A DNA stretch of 64,000 nucleotides from Cellvibrionaceae bacterium (GTDB taxonomy: Bacteria > Pseudomonadota > Gammaproteobacteria > Pseudomonadales > Cellvibrionaceae), in contig JAGKWU010000007.1 in assembly GCA_021151695.1 (NCBI GenBank), positions 1 through 64,000 of the forward strand. Direction: 5' to 3'. Shown here piece after piece: positions 45,351 through 54,942 of the stretch. Under the pieces are notes generated by a model. It was not told where the DNA came from. It saw only the letters and a program-made list of their open reading frames with translations, and made no database searches. Numbering within the stretch: position 1 is the first letter of the stretch; every line of letters starts with the position of its first letter. Made by a program: the position numbers and the translations under genes.

Positions 45351-46210
45351 TAGCGTGAGAACACCACAGTCTTGCTGCCATTGAGTAACACGCGGTGTTC
45401 GGCGTGCCAACGCAGGGCGCGATTGAGAACAACAGCTTCAATATCACGGCCAATTTCCGCCATGTCTTCCGGCGAATTTATGTGAGAAACACGCTCTACT
45501 GCTTGCTCGATAATCGGGCCTTCATCAAGGTCGGCCGTTACAAAGTGCGCCGTTGCGCCAATCAGTTTTACACCGCGATCATAAGCCTGGTGATAAGGTT
45601 TGGCGCCTTTAAAGCCCGGCAAAAATGAGTGGTGAATATTGATAGCGCGGCCGTTGAGTTTGCGGCAAAGATCGTCGGATAAAATTTGCATGTAGCGCGC
45701 CAGCACCAGGCAATCGACATTTTCGTCTTGCATGAGCTGCCAGAGCTGGCCTTCCTGATCGGATTTGGTGGCGGCAGTAATGGGCAAATAATGGAATGGC
45801 AATTGATACCATTCCGTCAGATCGCGCATGACAGTGTGATTGGATACGACGCCCACAATATCAATGGGTAACGAGCCGCTCTTCCAGCTGTTTAACAACG
45901 CGTTAAGGCAGTGCCCCCATTGGGATACCGCAATCAGAACACGAGGCTTGCAATGGGTATCAAAGATATCCCAATCCATTTGGTACTGTTCAGCGAGAGA
46001 TTTAAAGATGGATTTGATTTGCTCCAGACTGTAGCCCGCAGGGCAATCAAATACAGTGCGCATAAAAAAGCGGCTTTTTTCCACATCTTCAAATTGCGAG
46101 GATTCGGTAATATTGAAACCCAGGGTTGCAAACAGAGTGGCGACGGCGGCGACTATGCCTTTGGAATCCTGACAGCTGAAGGTCAACACGATTTCTTTAA
46201 CAGCAGACAT
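45350..46210 (-). CDS. purU: Formyltetrahydrofolate deformylase
   Basis: A 286-aa cytosolic enzyme that hydrolyses 10-formyl-THF to THF and formate, balancing the one-carbon pool. N-terminal ACT domain (about 5-85, VLTFSCQDSKGIVAAVATLF) and C-terminal formyltransferase-like domain with the conserved NIHHSFLPGFKGAKPYHQA region, where the HH and the later GATAHFVTADLDEGPII are the catalytic elements. Length is normal. Followed by the coupled small membrane gene. Confidence 0.97.
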   Translation of the reverse strand: MSAVKEIVLTFSCQDSKGIVAAVATLFATLGFNITESSQFEDVEKSRFFMRTVFDCPAGYSLEQIKSIFKSLAEQYQMDWDIFDTHCKPRVLIAVSQWGHCLNALLNSWKSGSLPIDIVGVVSNHTVMRDLTEWYQLPFHYLPITAATKSDQEGQLWQLMQDENVDCLVLARYMQILSDDLCRKLNGRAINIHHSFLPGFKGAKPYHQAYDRGVKLIGATAHFVTADLDEGPIIEQAVERVSHINSPEDMAEIGRDIEAVVLNRALRWHAEHRVLLNGSKTVVFSR

Positions 46211-46236
46211 GCTTTTTTATTTCCGTTTTCTAAAAA

Positions 46237-46491
46237 TTAATAATGGTAACGACACTGAACAATAAACACTGATTCTCGCTCAACTTTATAAACCAGCCGG
46301 TGTTCGCGATCTATTCGCCGCGACCAATAACCAGACCAATTATGCTTAAGCGGTTCCGGATCGCCGAGCCCTGCAAAGGGTTGCCGCTGGATATCTTTGA
46401 TAAGGTTATTGATCCGCTTCAACGTTTTGCCATCCACTTGCTGCCAATAGAGGTAATCCTCCCAGGCATTATCCGACCACGCCAATATCAT
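46237..46491 (-). CDS. yoeB: YoeB/Txe-family mRNA interferase toxin
   Basis: An 84-aa RelE-superfamily toxin that cuts mRNA in the ribosome. Motifs: MILAWSDNAWEDYLYW, KPLKHNWSGYWSRRI-like centre (EPLKHNWSGYWSRRIDREHR) and the C-terminal CRYHY tail that holds the catalytic His and Tyr. Start overlaps the antitoxin stop by 4 bp (ATGA). Partner of the YefM gene just upstream. Confidence 0.95.
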   Translation of the reverse strand: MILAWSDNAWEDYLYWQQVDGKTLKRINNLIKDIQRQPFAGLGDPEPLKHNWSGYWSRRIDREHRLVYKVERESVFIVQCRYHY

Positions 46492-46742
46492 TCTTCGATC
46501 AGGCCCCGCTCTGTTCCTTTGCCAGCGTCAACCTGGGCAATGGACTCGTTCAAACGGGTTGCATTTTTCGGGCTGGCCATCAGGTAAGCAGTTTCTTCAT
46601 AGGCCTGGAAATCCTCCAGGCTTATTACCACTGCAGGCTTACCATTCTGGCGGGTAATCAACACCGGCTTGTGATCGTCGTTAACTTTGTCGAGCACGCT
46701 CGCAAGATCATTGCGAAACGCGGTGTAAGTCATAGTATCCAT
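46488..46742 (-). CDS. yefM: YefM/Phd-family antitoxin
   Basis: An 84-aa antitoxin. I take the ATG at 46742, which has GGAGG 5 nt upstream. The N-terminal Phd/YefM DNA-binding domain (YTAFRNDLASVLDKVNDDHKP and PAVVISLEDFQAYEET) is followed by a flexible toxin-neutralising C-terminus. It should repress its own operon with the toxin as co-repressor through the palindrome just upstream. Confidence 0.95.
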   Translation of the reverse strand: MDTMTYTAFRNDLASVLDKVNDDHKPVLITRQNGKPAVVISLEDFQAYEETAYLMASPKNATRLNESIAQVDAGKGTERGLIEE

Positions 46743-46771
46743 AAACACCTCCAGATTCAGGCGTCAAAATA

Positions 46772-46807
46772 AGTACAACCAATAGTACATGTACTTATTT
46801 CTGTACA
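46772..46807. promoter_or_regulatory. YefM-type operator
   Basis: Palindrome AGTACATGTACT (46784-46795) flanked by AGTACA (46772) and TGTACA (46802). TGTACA-core palindromes are the known YefM sites in E. coli. It starts about 30 bp upstream of the yefM start. Confidence 0.75.
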
Positions 46808-46810
46808 CAA

Positions 46811-47698
46811 CTAAAGCAGAGTCGCCAGTAAGAAGGGCAAGCCGAGAAATGCAATCAAGGTGGATATTACAATCATTGCCGCCACCTCCTCTGGCTCCCG
46901 TTTGTACTTTAAGGCCAACAGATAGTTGAACACCGCAATAGGCATAGCGGATTGCAGAAGCACCACAGCGCGGGAAACCCCTTCCAATTGCATGAACCAG
47001 CAGACGAGATAACCAACCAGTAAACCACCGAACACCCGCCCCAGGCTAAACCAGAGGCTGCGTGTAAACGCGCGGATTTTCAACGTGGCGAGTGATACTC
47101 CCAGGGCAATAGTCATCAGGGGAATTGCTATACCACCCAGCAAATCGACGGTGTTGGCCAGCCAGCGCGGCAAAGTGGTGTGTGTGCCTAGCAGCAATGT
47201 GGCTATCGCCATGGAATAAATTACTGGCTGCCGTGCGATTTCGCTGCAACGCGCTTTCCAGCTATCGCCTTCTGCAACCAATAACAGGCCGACAGTGAAG
47301 GTGGCGATCATCATTACCATAAAAGAGCCGAGCGCTAGTGCCAGTCCGGTCTGACCAAAGGCAAACAAGCACAATGGTAATCCCATATTGCCGTTGTTAG
47401 GAAAGATCAGCGGCGGCAGATAGGTAGCTACTGGCAGTTTTGCCAGTCTCAACCAGAGCCAACCGATCAATCCCATGGCAGTCATGACTATCGCTGTCGC
47501 AAGGGCGACTTCACCCATCACTTCAGGTTTTACTTCAACTTTGGCCATTACCCCTATGATCAGACAGGGGGTGCCTATATTCATGACAATGCGGGAAATA
47601 AAGTCCGACGGGAACTGGGTACCGGATTTTCCCCAGACATAGCCGGCGCCCACACTAATCATAATGGGCGCCAAAATGGCGAATAACTCGTTAAACAT
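46811..47698 (-). CDS. AEC-family transporter (auxin efflux carrier type)
   Basis: A 295-aa inner membrane protein with about ten helices in two inverted halves; conserved motifs NIGTPCLI, FPNNGNMGLPLCLFAFG and GLPLMT-like segments (AIPLMTIALGVSLA). Family members carry malonate, malate or other carboxylates; the substrate here is not shown. GGGGAAG precedes the ATG. Confidence 0.88.
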   Translation of the reverse strand: MFNELFAILAPIMISVGAGYVWGKSGTQFPSDFISRIVMNIGTPCLIIGVMAKVEVKPEVMGEVALATAIVMTAMGLIGWLWLRLAKLPVATYLPPLIFPNNGNMGLPLCLFAFGQTGLALALGSFMVMMIATFTVGLLLVAEGDSWKARCSEIARQPVIYSMAIATLLLGTHTTLPRWLANTVDLLGGIAIPLMTIALGVSLATLKIRAFTRSLWFSLGRVFGGLLVGYLVCWFMQLEGVSRAVVLLQSAMPIAVFNYLLALKYKREPEEVAAMIVISTLIAFLGLPFLLATLL

Positions 47699-47958
47699 TC
47701 ATCTTCCCCTGGCAGACTGGGGCGCATACTAATGTGCGCCAGTATTACAGGGAAGTAGACCTGGCCATAAATATCCCCGGTTCAAATAGCCAAGCCGCTG
47801 CCAAACCTCTATGATCCCGCCATTCCTGACAAGGACTGGTTCCAGCGCCGATATTTGATGCAAATGGCTCAAGGCTGACGCAAATTGGTTGCAGCGCGCG
47901 CGATAACACCGGAATTCACCACCTTGATGATAATACCTACAACGAGAGGGACACGACT

Positions 47959-50544
47959 GTGAGATCCATGAAGCTATGGATGCATCTTGCGCAAAGGCTT
48001 TGTCTGGCAGCGGTATTGCTGGGCGCGCTCGCCCCGGCGATGGCTGTCGAAAAAAGCGTGTCCAGCAAACCAAAGCATTCCACCAAAGCAACCCAGGTAG
48101 AAGCTGCCCCCCGCCCCAACCCTACATTAACTGCTGACTCCATGGCACGCTTGATCCCCATAACTGATAAGGCCTGGGCAGGCAGCTCGGTCAACGTACT
48201 CGCGGGTGTTCACCAAACACTCTTTACCGAAAGCACCTATCAATACACCGCTTTTTATAATGCCGAAGGCTACCTCACGCTCGGCAAACGTCGACTTGGC
48301 GAAGATCGCTGGCAACTCCATAAAACGACTTATAAAGGCAATGTTAAAGATGCCCATAACCACATCAGCCTCGTGGTAGATGGCGACAATTACCTTCATG
48401 TAGCCTGGGATCATCACAACAACGCCCTGCATTACGCCCGTGGCGTAGCGCCTGGAAGCTTGCTATTGGATGAGCCAGATAGCATGGTTGGCAGCCAGGA
48501 ACAAAGCGTCACTTACCCGCAATTTTTCCGTTTGCCTGATGGCGACCTCTTGTTTCAATATCGCGATGGCGGGTCTGGTAACGGCCAGCTGGTAATGAAC
48601 CGTTACAACACCAAAAATCATCGTTGGCAGCGCATCCACAACTCGCTCATCGACGGCCAAGGCAAGCGCAGTGCCTATTGGGATATGGCGCAGGATAAGC
48701 AGGGCCATCTGCACCTCGCCTGGATCTGGCGCGAGACACCGGACGTATCCAGCAACCACGATATCGCCTACGCCCGCTCCACCGATGGTGGTCGCAGCTG
48801 GACAACCCTCAACGGCAAGCCGCTCAAATTACCTCTCAACCAGGCCAATGCGGATTACGCTTTAAAGATTCCACCCAAATCCAACCTGATGAATCCACCG
48901 GTAGTGGCGGCGGACAACGAGGGGCACCCCTTTATCGCCAGCTACTGGTCTCCCAAGCCCAAAGCAAAACCGCGTTATCACGTGATCTATGCCACTGAAG
49001 GCCACTGGGAGCAAATGGAGGGGCCGGAGGCAGATGAATATTTCAGCCTGAATGGAAACGGCACCAAACACCCACCTATGTCGCGACCAGTGCTTCTGGT
49101 GGAAAGTAGCAACAAGAGTGGCGCAGACAAAGCCGCCGACGAAAAAGCCACTGGGGAAGACGTCGATTGGGTGCATCTCATCTACCGCAACCATCTGGGC
49201 CAGTTGGTGGTAGCCAGTGCAGACAAGCTTGAACAGCCAACCTGGAAAGAGCGCCTGTTGATCAAAGACTCTCTCGGCGCCTGGGAGCCAACTATAGATC
49301 CCGTGCAGTGGAACCGCCTGGACCAGGTACAAATGCTGGTGCAACCGGTAGAACAGTTGGATGGTGATGATCAGGGTACTTCGCAAACCGCCACCGAGAC
49401 CAAAGAGCCTCCCTCCAGCCCCCTGGAATTACTGGTATGGAGCAGTCATTGGGAGAGCCTTCAAGCGCAGCCTTCCGCAAGCGAATCCCCTATTCCGAAA
49501 AACCTGAGTGCTCCGCTGCGTAAAAAAGCCATCACCACCCTGGCCATAGCGGCGGCGGAATGGCAGTGGCAGCATCTACCGGACGGCAAGGATTACGACA
49601 GGAACGCCTGGACGCTCGCCCCGTTTTACCTGGGTAACCTGGCGTTGGCTCGCAAAATTCCCCGTACCGGTTTGCAAACCAAAGTATTGGAGGAAGCAGA
49701 ACACCTGGACTGGCTGCCTGATGATCTCATTTACGATGCCGACGATCATTGCATAATCCAGACCTATCTCAACCTTTACGCTATTTATCGCGATCCGCGA
49801 ATGTTGGAGCCAAGCAAGGCTCGCCTGGATTACATACTGCAACATCGCCCCGCCAGCACTCTGGATTTTGGCTCACCTAATAGCCACGATCGCTGGAGCT
49901 GGAGCGACGCGCTGTTTATGGGCCCCATGAGCTGGTTGCTAATGTATGAGTTGACCATGGAGCGCGACTATCTGGACTATATGAATACCGAATGGTGGGC
50001 TACCAGTGAGCGGCTTTATCGTGCACAGCCAGGGCTCTTTTTTCGCGACGAATCCTGGCTGGATTTACGCGAGCAGAATGGCAAAGGCATCTACTGGGCG
50101 CGCGGCAATGGGTGGGCAATGGCGGGGTTAGCGCAGGTATTGGAGCACCTTCCCCAAACCCACGCCGATTATGAGCGCTACTTGCTCCAGTACCAGCAGA
50201 TGGCCGCCGCCTTTTTGAAATCCCAACAATCGGATGGACTCTGGCGCACAGGCCTGCTTGACCCCAAAGCGCACAGGGCGCGCGAGACCAGCGGCTCATC
50301 CTTCATTACTTTTGCGCTGGCCTGGGGATTGAACAAAAAGCTGTTGGATGACAAAGCTTATCGACCTGTCGTCACCAAAGCCTGGAACTCCCTGGTTACC
50401 AGCGTCACCGCCGAGGGCAAGCTGGAAAATGTTCAACCGATAGCGGCAGCCCCACAGGGCTTTGATCCCCATCACTCGGAACCCTTCGGCACCGGCGCCT
50501 TTCTGTTGGCAGCCAGTGAGGTGTATGAGCTGGCCAAACATTAG
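47959..50544 (+). CDS. BNR propeller-GH105 fusion, putative lyase plus unsaturated uronyl hydrolase
   Basis: Secreted 861-aa protein, GTG start with GAGAGGG upstream; signal peptide about 1-34. Residues about 60-450 form a BNR_4-type propeller (HISLVVDGDNYLHVAWDHHN, RSTDGGRSW), the type that includes known seven-bladed polysaccharide lyases such as the PL24/PL25 ulvan lyases. Residues about 520-861 are a GH105/GH88 alpha/alpha barrel with WSWSDALFMGPMSWL (probable catalytic Asp near 650) and KGIYWARGNGWAMAGL. GH105 enzymes take the unsaturated uronic residue off lyase products. The two halves together would cut and trim one substrate, for example rhamnogalacturonan or ulvan. Domain calls good; lyase activity and substrate inferred. 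Confidence 0.8.
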   Translation: MRSMKLWMHLAQRLCLAAVLLGALAPAMAVEKSVSSKPKHSTKATQVEAAPRPNPTLTADSMARLIPITDKAWAGSSVNVLAGVHQTLFTESTYQYTAFYNAEGYLTLGKRRLGEDRWQLHKTTYKGNVKDAHNHISLVVDGDNYLHVAWDHHNNALHYARGVAPGSLLLDEPDSMVGSQEQSVTYPQFFRLPDGDLLFQYRDGGSGNGQLVMNRYNTKNHRWQRIHNSLIDGQGKRSAYWDMAQDKQGHLHLAWIWRETPDVSSNHDIAYARSTDGGRSWTTLNGKPLKLPLNQANADYALKIPPKSNLMNPPVVAADNEGHPFIASYWSPKPKAKPRYHVIYATEGHWEQMEGPEADEYFSLNGNGTKHPPMSRPVLLVESSNKSGADKAADEKATGEDVDWVHLIYRNHLGQLVVASADKLEQPTWKERLLIKDSLGAWEPTIDPVQWNRLDQVQMLVQPVEQLDGDDQGTSQTATETKEPPSSPLELLVWSSHWESLQAQPSASESPIPKNLSAPLRKKAITTLAIAAAEWQWQHLPDGKDYDRNAWTLAPFYLGNLALARKIPRTGLQTKVLEEAEHLDWLPDDLIYDADDHCIIQTYLNLYAIYRDPRMLEPSKARLDYILQHRPASTLDFGSPNSHDRWSWSDALFMGPMSWLLMYELTMERDYLDYMNTEWWATSERLYRAQPGLFFRDESWLDLREQNGKGIYWARGNGWAMAGLAQVLEHLPQTHADYERYLLQYQQMAAAFLKSQQSDGLWRTGLLDPKAHRARETSGSSFITFALAWGLNKKLLDDKAYRPVVTKAWNSLVTSVTAEGKLENVQPIAAAPQGFDPHHSEPFGTGAFLLAASEVYELAKH

Positions 50545-50551
50545 ATCTGTC

Positions 50552-50584
50552 CTTCAGAAGCCGAATCGCATCGGCTTCTGAAGA
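50552..50584. terminator. Hairpin between convergent genes
   Basis: Stem ttcagaagccga / tcggcttctgaa with a 6-nt loop. No clear T-run on either side, so termination is likely but not certain. Confidence 0.6.
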
Positions 50585-50626
50585 AAGCCAACCTGTATTC
50601 TCTTCCTTGCCGCCGCTGACGCGCCT

Positions 50627-51385
50627 TTAAATTTGCGTCATTCCGCCATCAACAGTCAGCTCTATCCCATTGATATATCTGGCATCTTCTGAAGCCAGGA
50701 AGACTGCCGCCGAGGCTATTTCGTCCGGCTCTGCGACATAACCCAAGGGAACGGCTGTTTTGGCGTACTCCTGTGTAGCAGCCAATCGCTCCGCATCCCA
50801 TTTCAAGCCATTCTCCATAATCGGCGTACGGGTAAGGCCAGGGCTCAGGGTGTTGACACGGATCTTGCGCCCGCGCAACTCATTGGCCCAGGTGCGGCCA
50901 AAGGAGCGAACGGCGGCTTTGGAGGCGTTATAAAGGCTCAGGTTTTCCAGCCCCTTATTGGCCACGATAGAGGCAGTGAGAACAATAGCAGCACCGTCTT
51001 TTACCAATGGCAGCAATGTTTGCACCGTGAAAAACACGCCCTTCACGTTAATATCAAAGGTCTTCAGATACTCGGCTTCAGATGTCTCACCAAATTGGTT
51101 GTATTCGGCAATACCCGCATTGGCAAAAACAGCATCCAGTTGATCGCCGCGCTTTTCGATCTCCTGCTTGAGCAGGCCAAGATCGGCCAGACTCGACACA
51201 TCGGACACTAGTGCAACAGCGTTTGGCCCCAGCGCTGATGCGGCGGCATCCAGGCTTTTGGCGGATCGACCGGTGATATATACGCGCTTGGCACCCGCGA
51301 CCAGCAATTGGCGCGCTATAGCCTGGCCAATTCCGGTGGAGCCACCTGTTACTACGGCAACCTGATTGTTGAAGTTGTAAGACAT
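50627..51385 (-). CDS. SDR-family oxidoreductase
   Basis: A 252-aa NAD(P)-dependent short-chain dehydrogenase; the start is the ATG at 51385 with GAAGGAA upstream. TGGSTGIG is the cofactor motif near residue 13; S in VLTAS, and YNASK give the catalytic Ser-Tyr-Lys; the C-terminal YINGIELTVDGGM is typical. Substrate unknown. Divergent from an ArsR-type regulator gene with a palindrome between, so it is probably its target. Confidence 0.9.
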   Translation of the reverse strand: MSYNFNNQVAVVTGGSTGIGQAIARQLLVAGAKRVYITGRSAKSLDAAASALGPNAVALVSDVSSLADLGLLKQEIEKRGDQLDAVFANAGIAEYNQFGETSEAEYLKTFDINVKGVFFTVQTLLPLVKDGAAIVLTASIVANKGLENLSLYNASKAAVRSFGRTWANELRGRKIRVNTLSPGLTRTPIMENGLKWDAERLAATQEYAKTAVPLGYVAEPDEIASAAVFLASEDARYINGIELTVDGGMTQI

Positions 51386-51502
51386 GACAATATTTCCTTC
51401 AAAATGCGCCCGCAATAAGACTTCTTGAACCGGTAACGGGCAATGACAAGGGCAAGCCAAGCCCCCTGCTTGTGGCCGGAGGCTTGGCCAATGTCGCTCA
51501 CA

Positions 51503-51522
51503 TTATTCGATTGTTCGAATAA
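51503..51522. promoter_or_regulatory. Operator candidate between SDR and ArsR-type regulator
   Basis: Perfect 8-bp inverted repeat TTATTCGA-TTGT-TCGAATAA in the 180-bp divergent gap. Likely binding site of the ArsR-type regulator. Confidence 0.65.
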
Positions 51523-51567
51523 CATAGAACAATTGAACGGTATCATGGCCTGTGGCAAAATTGCAAG

Positions 51568-51876
51568 ATGCGCTTACCAAACCACCCCTCCGTTGATAGC
51601 CTGAGCCTTACCCGCGTACTCCACGCGTTAAGTGATCCGGCACGCTTGTCGATTGTCAAAACCCTGGCCAATCAGGGAGCCCAGCCTTGCGGGGCCCTCT
51701 CTCTGCCGATTGCCAAATCCACCGCTTCTCATCATTTTCGTGTTTTACGGGAATCCGGCATTATCCAGATGCAAGCTGAAGGCACCCAATTTATTAACTC
51801 ACTGCGCCGGGCCGATCTCGATAGCCGCTTTCCAGGTTTGCTGGATGCCGTGTTGCAATCTGCCGACGAGATTTAA
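51568..51876 (+). CDS. ArsR-family winged-helix regulator
   Basis: A 102-aa DNA-binding protein with the typical fold: ALSDPARLSIVKTLANQG, then a recognition helix region (KSTASHHFRVLRESGII) and a beta wing (QAEGTQFINSL). The metal-binding Cys pattern (CVC) is absent, so it probably senses something other than metal. Divergent from the SDR gene and likely its repressor. Confidence 0.88.
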   Translation: MRLPNHPSVDSLSLTRVLHALSDPARLSIVKTLANQGAQPCGALSLPIAKSTASHHFRVLRESGIIQMQAEGTQFINSLRRADLDSRFPGLLDAVLQSADEI

Positions 51877-52226
51877 CAACCTCTTCCAGCTGACTGCTCT
51901 GGCTTCCCACTTGCCGCAAGCCGCGCGGCTATTGGTCCCGCCCGTGTTTTACGCCTTTGTTCCCACCTTTTTCCAACTGCCCACCGGCAAACATGGTAAA
52001 CCCCACTTTTGTCATCACACAGCAAAAGGATGAGCGGTTAGCAGTCGCGGTAGCAGTATTTATCCAGCAACAGTGCGCCCTGCCATGGACGAATTACGCG
52101 GAAATCATTAAGCGAAAAGTTGCGCGGAAAGGCAGAAGCAAGGCGCAGGCACCCGTAGTTTCGGATAAGACGCAAGCCCGAAAGCTACATTCAATCCCCC
52201 AATAAAAAAGCTAACTGAGGGTTCAT
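51877..52226. other. Intergenic region before GH16
   Basis: A 350-bp gap. A short frame (51957-52205) runs through it but has no known motif and no clear ribosome site, so I do not call it. GAGG upstream of the GH16 ATG is present. The GACAGCGCTGTC palindrome is absent. Confidence 0.55.
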
Positions 52227-54662
52227 ATGACAAACCAACACAAGCGTGGCTTAACCGCCAGGCTGGCTCTGCTCGCCAGCACTTTATTTACCATCCATGC
52301 CAATGCTGACGTACTCAACCCGGTTATTGGCCCAATACTCTACGAAGAACAATTCAACACACTGGACGCCACTCGCTGGAACACTATCGAAGGCGACGGC
52401 TGCGGCATTGGCCTGTGCGGCTGGGGTAACGCGGAGCTGGAATACTATCGGGCCAACAACCTCACCATCGAGAACCCGCCCTTCGAACCAGCGACAAAAG
52501 CACTGGCAATTACCGCCAAGCGCGAAGCCTTTAGTGGCCGCGGGTTTACCTCCGGCAAGATAGATTCTGCCAATAAAATCCAGGTGAAATACGGTTTGAT
52601 CGAGTTCCGTATGGCCGCGCCACAAGTGGGTATCGGCCTCTGGCCAGCCGGTTGGATGTTGGGTACCAGCCTCGCAAGCTGGCCATCAAAAGGCGAGTTG
52701 GACATCATGGAAATGGGTCACAAGGCTGCCTCCATGGCTGACGCCGGTTACGGTGGTGGCGATGTAAACGCCTATGTAGGCTCCAACGCCATTTATTACT
52801 CCACTGCCGCATGCGTTCCCGGTAACGAAACCTGCGCAGCATCGACCGCCTGGAAAACGCCAAGCTCATACCTGGCCAATACACCACTTAGCAACCGCTT
52901 TGTGTTGTACCGTATGTATTGGACTGACACTCAAATCCGCTACACCATTGTGGATAACGGTGTAGAACACGATATGTACAAGGCCCCTATCCCGATTACG
53001 GCGGAATCGTCCGAGTTCAACGCGCCCTTCTACTTCCTGTTCAACCTGGCGGTTGGCGGCAACTTCACCGACGCTGCAAACGATGGCCAAGTAACTGCTC
53101 CGCTACCCGGCAAGATGTACATAGACTACATCCGCGTCTACCAACTGGATGGCAAGGGTGAAGTGAAACTCGGCAGCCAGGTACCGGTTGAGGCCGGCGT
53201 ATACGGTGTCTTTACCGACAACACACCCACCAGCGCGAAAGAAACCCTGGGCACCACCTCAGATTTCTGGATGTGGAATACCGCTTCCATGGCCGCTGGC
53301 ACCCTGCCCCCCTATGAAGGCAGCAACGTATTGGCCGTGAAATACACTGCACCCAACCAATGGTTTGGCGGCGGCGTGGCATCGCGTCAAGCGCACGATA
53401 TGAGCAAGTTCGCCAACGGCACTTTGAAGTTCCGTATCAAAATCCCGGCAAACGTTGCTTTCAAAGTGGCGATTAACGATACCTATACCAACAGTTCATC
53501 AGTGACCTTCCCTGCCAACACCACCACCTATGGTTTGGTGCGCAACGGTGAATGGGCACAGGCGACTATCCCGATTGCCGATATTCGCGGTATTAACGCG
53601 CTGCAATCCATGTCGCAGCTGTTCAGCTTTAGCAGCGTTGATGGCCAGTTGCCCCAAACTACTTTTGATTTTGCGATTGATGACATTGTTTGGGATTGCG
53701 GCACCAGCGCGGCTTGCCAGCCAACCGCGACTTCTTCGTCTGTAGCGACCAGCTCATCACGTCCAAGCTCATCATCGTCTTCTGTTGTAACGACGACTTC
53801 ATCGCGCACCAGCACCAGCGTTAGTTCAAGCTCAAGCAGCGTTGCTTCTGCCGGCTTGTTGTCGAGCGGCAAGCCTGTGACGGCAAGCAGCAATTTGCAA
53901 CCTGCAAGCAACGCGGTTGATGGCAACGCCGGTACGCGCTGGGAATCCACCCAAGGTGTAAGCCCAAGCTGGTTAGCTGTTGATTTGGGCAGCGCTAAAT
54001 CACTCACGCAAGTAGTGATTGATTGGGAAGCAGCGAACGCAGCGTCTTATCAAGTACAAGGCTCCAACGACAACACTAACTGGACCACACTCAAATCAGT
54101 GACTGGCGGCGCCTTTGGCAACCGCACAGATACTAACGCGGTGAGCGGCACCTATCGCTATGTGCGTATCTACTGCACCGAGCGCAGCGCTGGTAATACC
54201 TGGGGCTATTCAATTTTTGAATTGAAAGTGTATGGCACCAATCCACCAGTAAGTTCATCAAGTGCTGCCAGTGTTGGCCCATTAACTATCGCTACGGCGA
54301 CAGCGAGTACGCAGCTCACACCAGCCACCAACGCGGTTGATAAAAACTCTGGTACTCGTTGGGAATCTGCTCACGCAGTAGATCCAACCTGGTTAACTGT
54401 GGATCTTGGTGCTGCTCGTAACCTGGCAACAATCGCCATCGATTGGGAAGCTGCCAACGCGGCCAACTATTTGATCCAGGGCTCCAACGACAACACCAAC
54501 TGGACAACATTGGTTACCAAAACCGGTGGTACGTTTGGTGATCGCACCGACACAGCAAACCTGAGTGGCAGCTATCGCTACGTGCGCATTTACGGCACAG
54601 CGCGCAGTGCGGGCAACCAATGGGGCTACTCTATTTGGGAAGTTCGTCTCACAGGTAACTAG
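52227..54662 (+). CDS. GH16 beta-glucanase with two discoidin (CBM32-type) modules
   Basis: Secreted 811-aa enzyme, signal peptide about 1-27. GH16 about 30-305 with the catalytic signature GELDIMEMG (nucleophile E157, D159, acid/base E162), likely a laminarinase or mixed-linkage glucanase. Residues about 310-490 resemble the ExoP C-terminal galactose-binding-type domain (FANGTLKFRIKIP, FDFAIDDIVWDCG). Ser linker about 495-540. Two F5/8 type C modules (about 545-670 and 685-811), similar to each other (YQVQGSNDNTNWTTLKS; YLIQGSNDNTNWTTLVT). It has no CBM2 or CBM10, unlike its neighbours, so it may bind other sugars than cellulose. Confidence 0.92.
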   Translation: MTNQHKRGLTARLALLASTLFTIHANADVLNPVIGPILYEEQFNTLDATRWNTIEGDGCGIGLCGWGNAELEYYRANNLTIENPPFEPATKALAITAKREAFSGRGFTSGKIDSANKIQVKYGLIEFRMAAPQVGIGLWPAGWMLGTSLASWPSKGELDIMEMGHKAASMADAGYGGGDVNAYVGSNAIYYSTAACVPGNETCAASTAWKTPSSYLANTPLSNRFVLYRMYWTDTQIRYTIVDNGVEHDMYKAPIPITAESSEFNAPFYFLFNLAVGGNFTDAANDGQVTAPLPGKMYIDYIRVYQLDGKGEVKLGSQVPVEAGVYGVFTDNTPTSAKETLGTTSDFWMWNTASMAAGTLPPYEGSNVLAVKYTAPNQWFGGGVASRQAHDMSKFANGTLKFRIKIPANVAFKVAINDTYTNSSSVTFPANTTTYGLVRNGEWAQATIPIADIRGINALQSMSQLFSFSSVDGQLPQTTFDFAIDDIVWDCGTSAACQPTATSSSVATSSSRPSSSSSSVVTTTSSRTSTSVSSSSSSVASAGLLSSGKPVTASSNLQPASNAVDGNAGTRWESTQGVSPSWLAVDLGSAKSLTQVVIDWEAANAASYQVQGSNDNTNWTTLKSVTGGAFGNRTDTNAVSGTYRYVRIYCTERSAGNTWGYSIFELKVYGTNPPVSSSSAASVGPLTIATATASTQLTPATNAVDKNSGTRWESAHAVDPTWLTVDLGAARNLATIAIDWEAANAANYLIQGSNDNTNWTTLVTKTGGTFGDRTDTANLSGSYRYVRIYGTARSAGNQWGYSIWEVRLTGN

Positions 54663-54716
54663 GTTGTACAGCTAACTAGGTTGTACAGCTAACTAGGTTG
54701 TACAGCTAACCAAGTT
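54656..54716 (+). repeat. 17-bp tandem repeat at the GH16 stop codon
   Basis: Three exact copies of taactaggttgtacagc (54656-54672, 54673-54689, 54690-54706) plus a diverged fourth. Each unit holds stop codons, and the gene's own stop is in the first copy. It contains the TGTACA palindrome. Confidence 0.9.
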
Positions 54717-54942
54717 GTTTTGTTCATTTGTTTTATAACGCCGTACTCATGCCCTCGTCCGGGGGCATGACAAATTCTCTCCGTGGTTTCCCTGTTTACT
54801 CTGCATTGGTTTCCCTGACTGATGCAGAGTTTTTTGCATTTACTCTCCCTGTAACTCCTGAAAAATATTTCTGTATTTTTTTGCGCAGAAAATTTCACAT
54901 CGCTAAAAAATTTTTGAAAATTCCCCACTAACATCCAGGCAA

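Noticed and set aside
51957..52205. 82-codon frame before GH16
   Set aside because: No ribosome site that I can defend and no motif; kept only as a mention in the gap entry.
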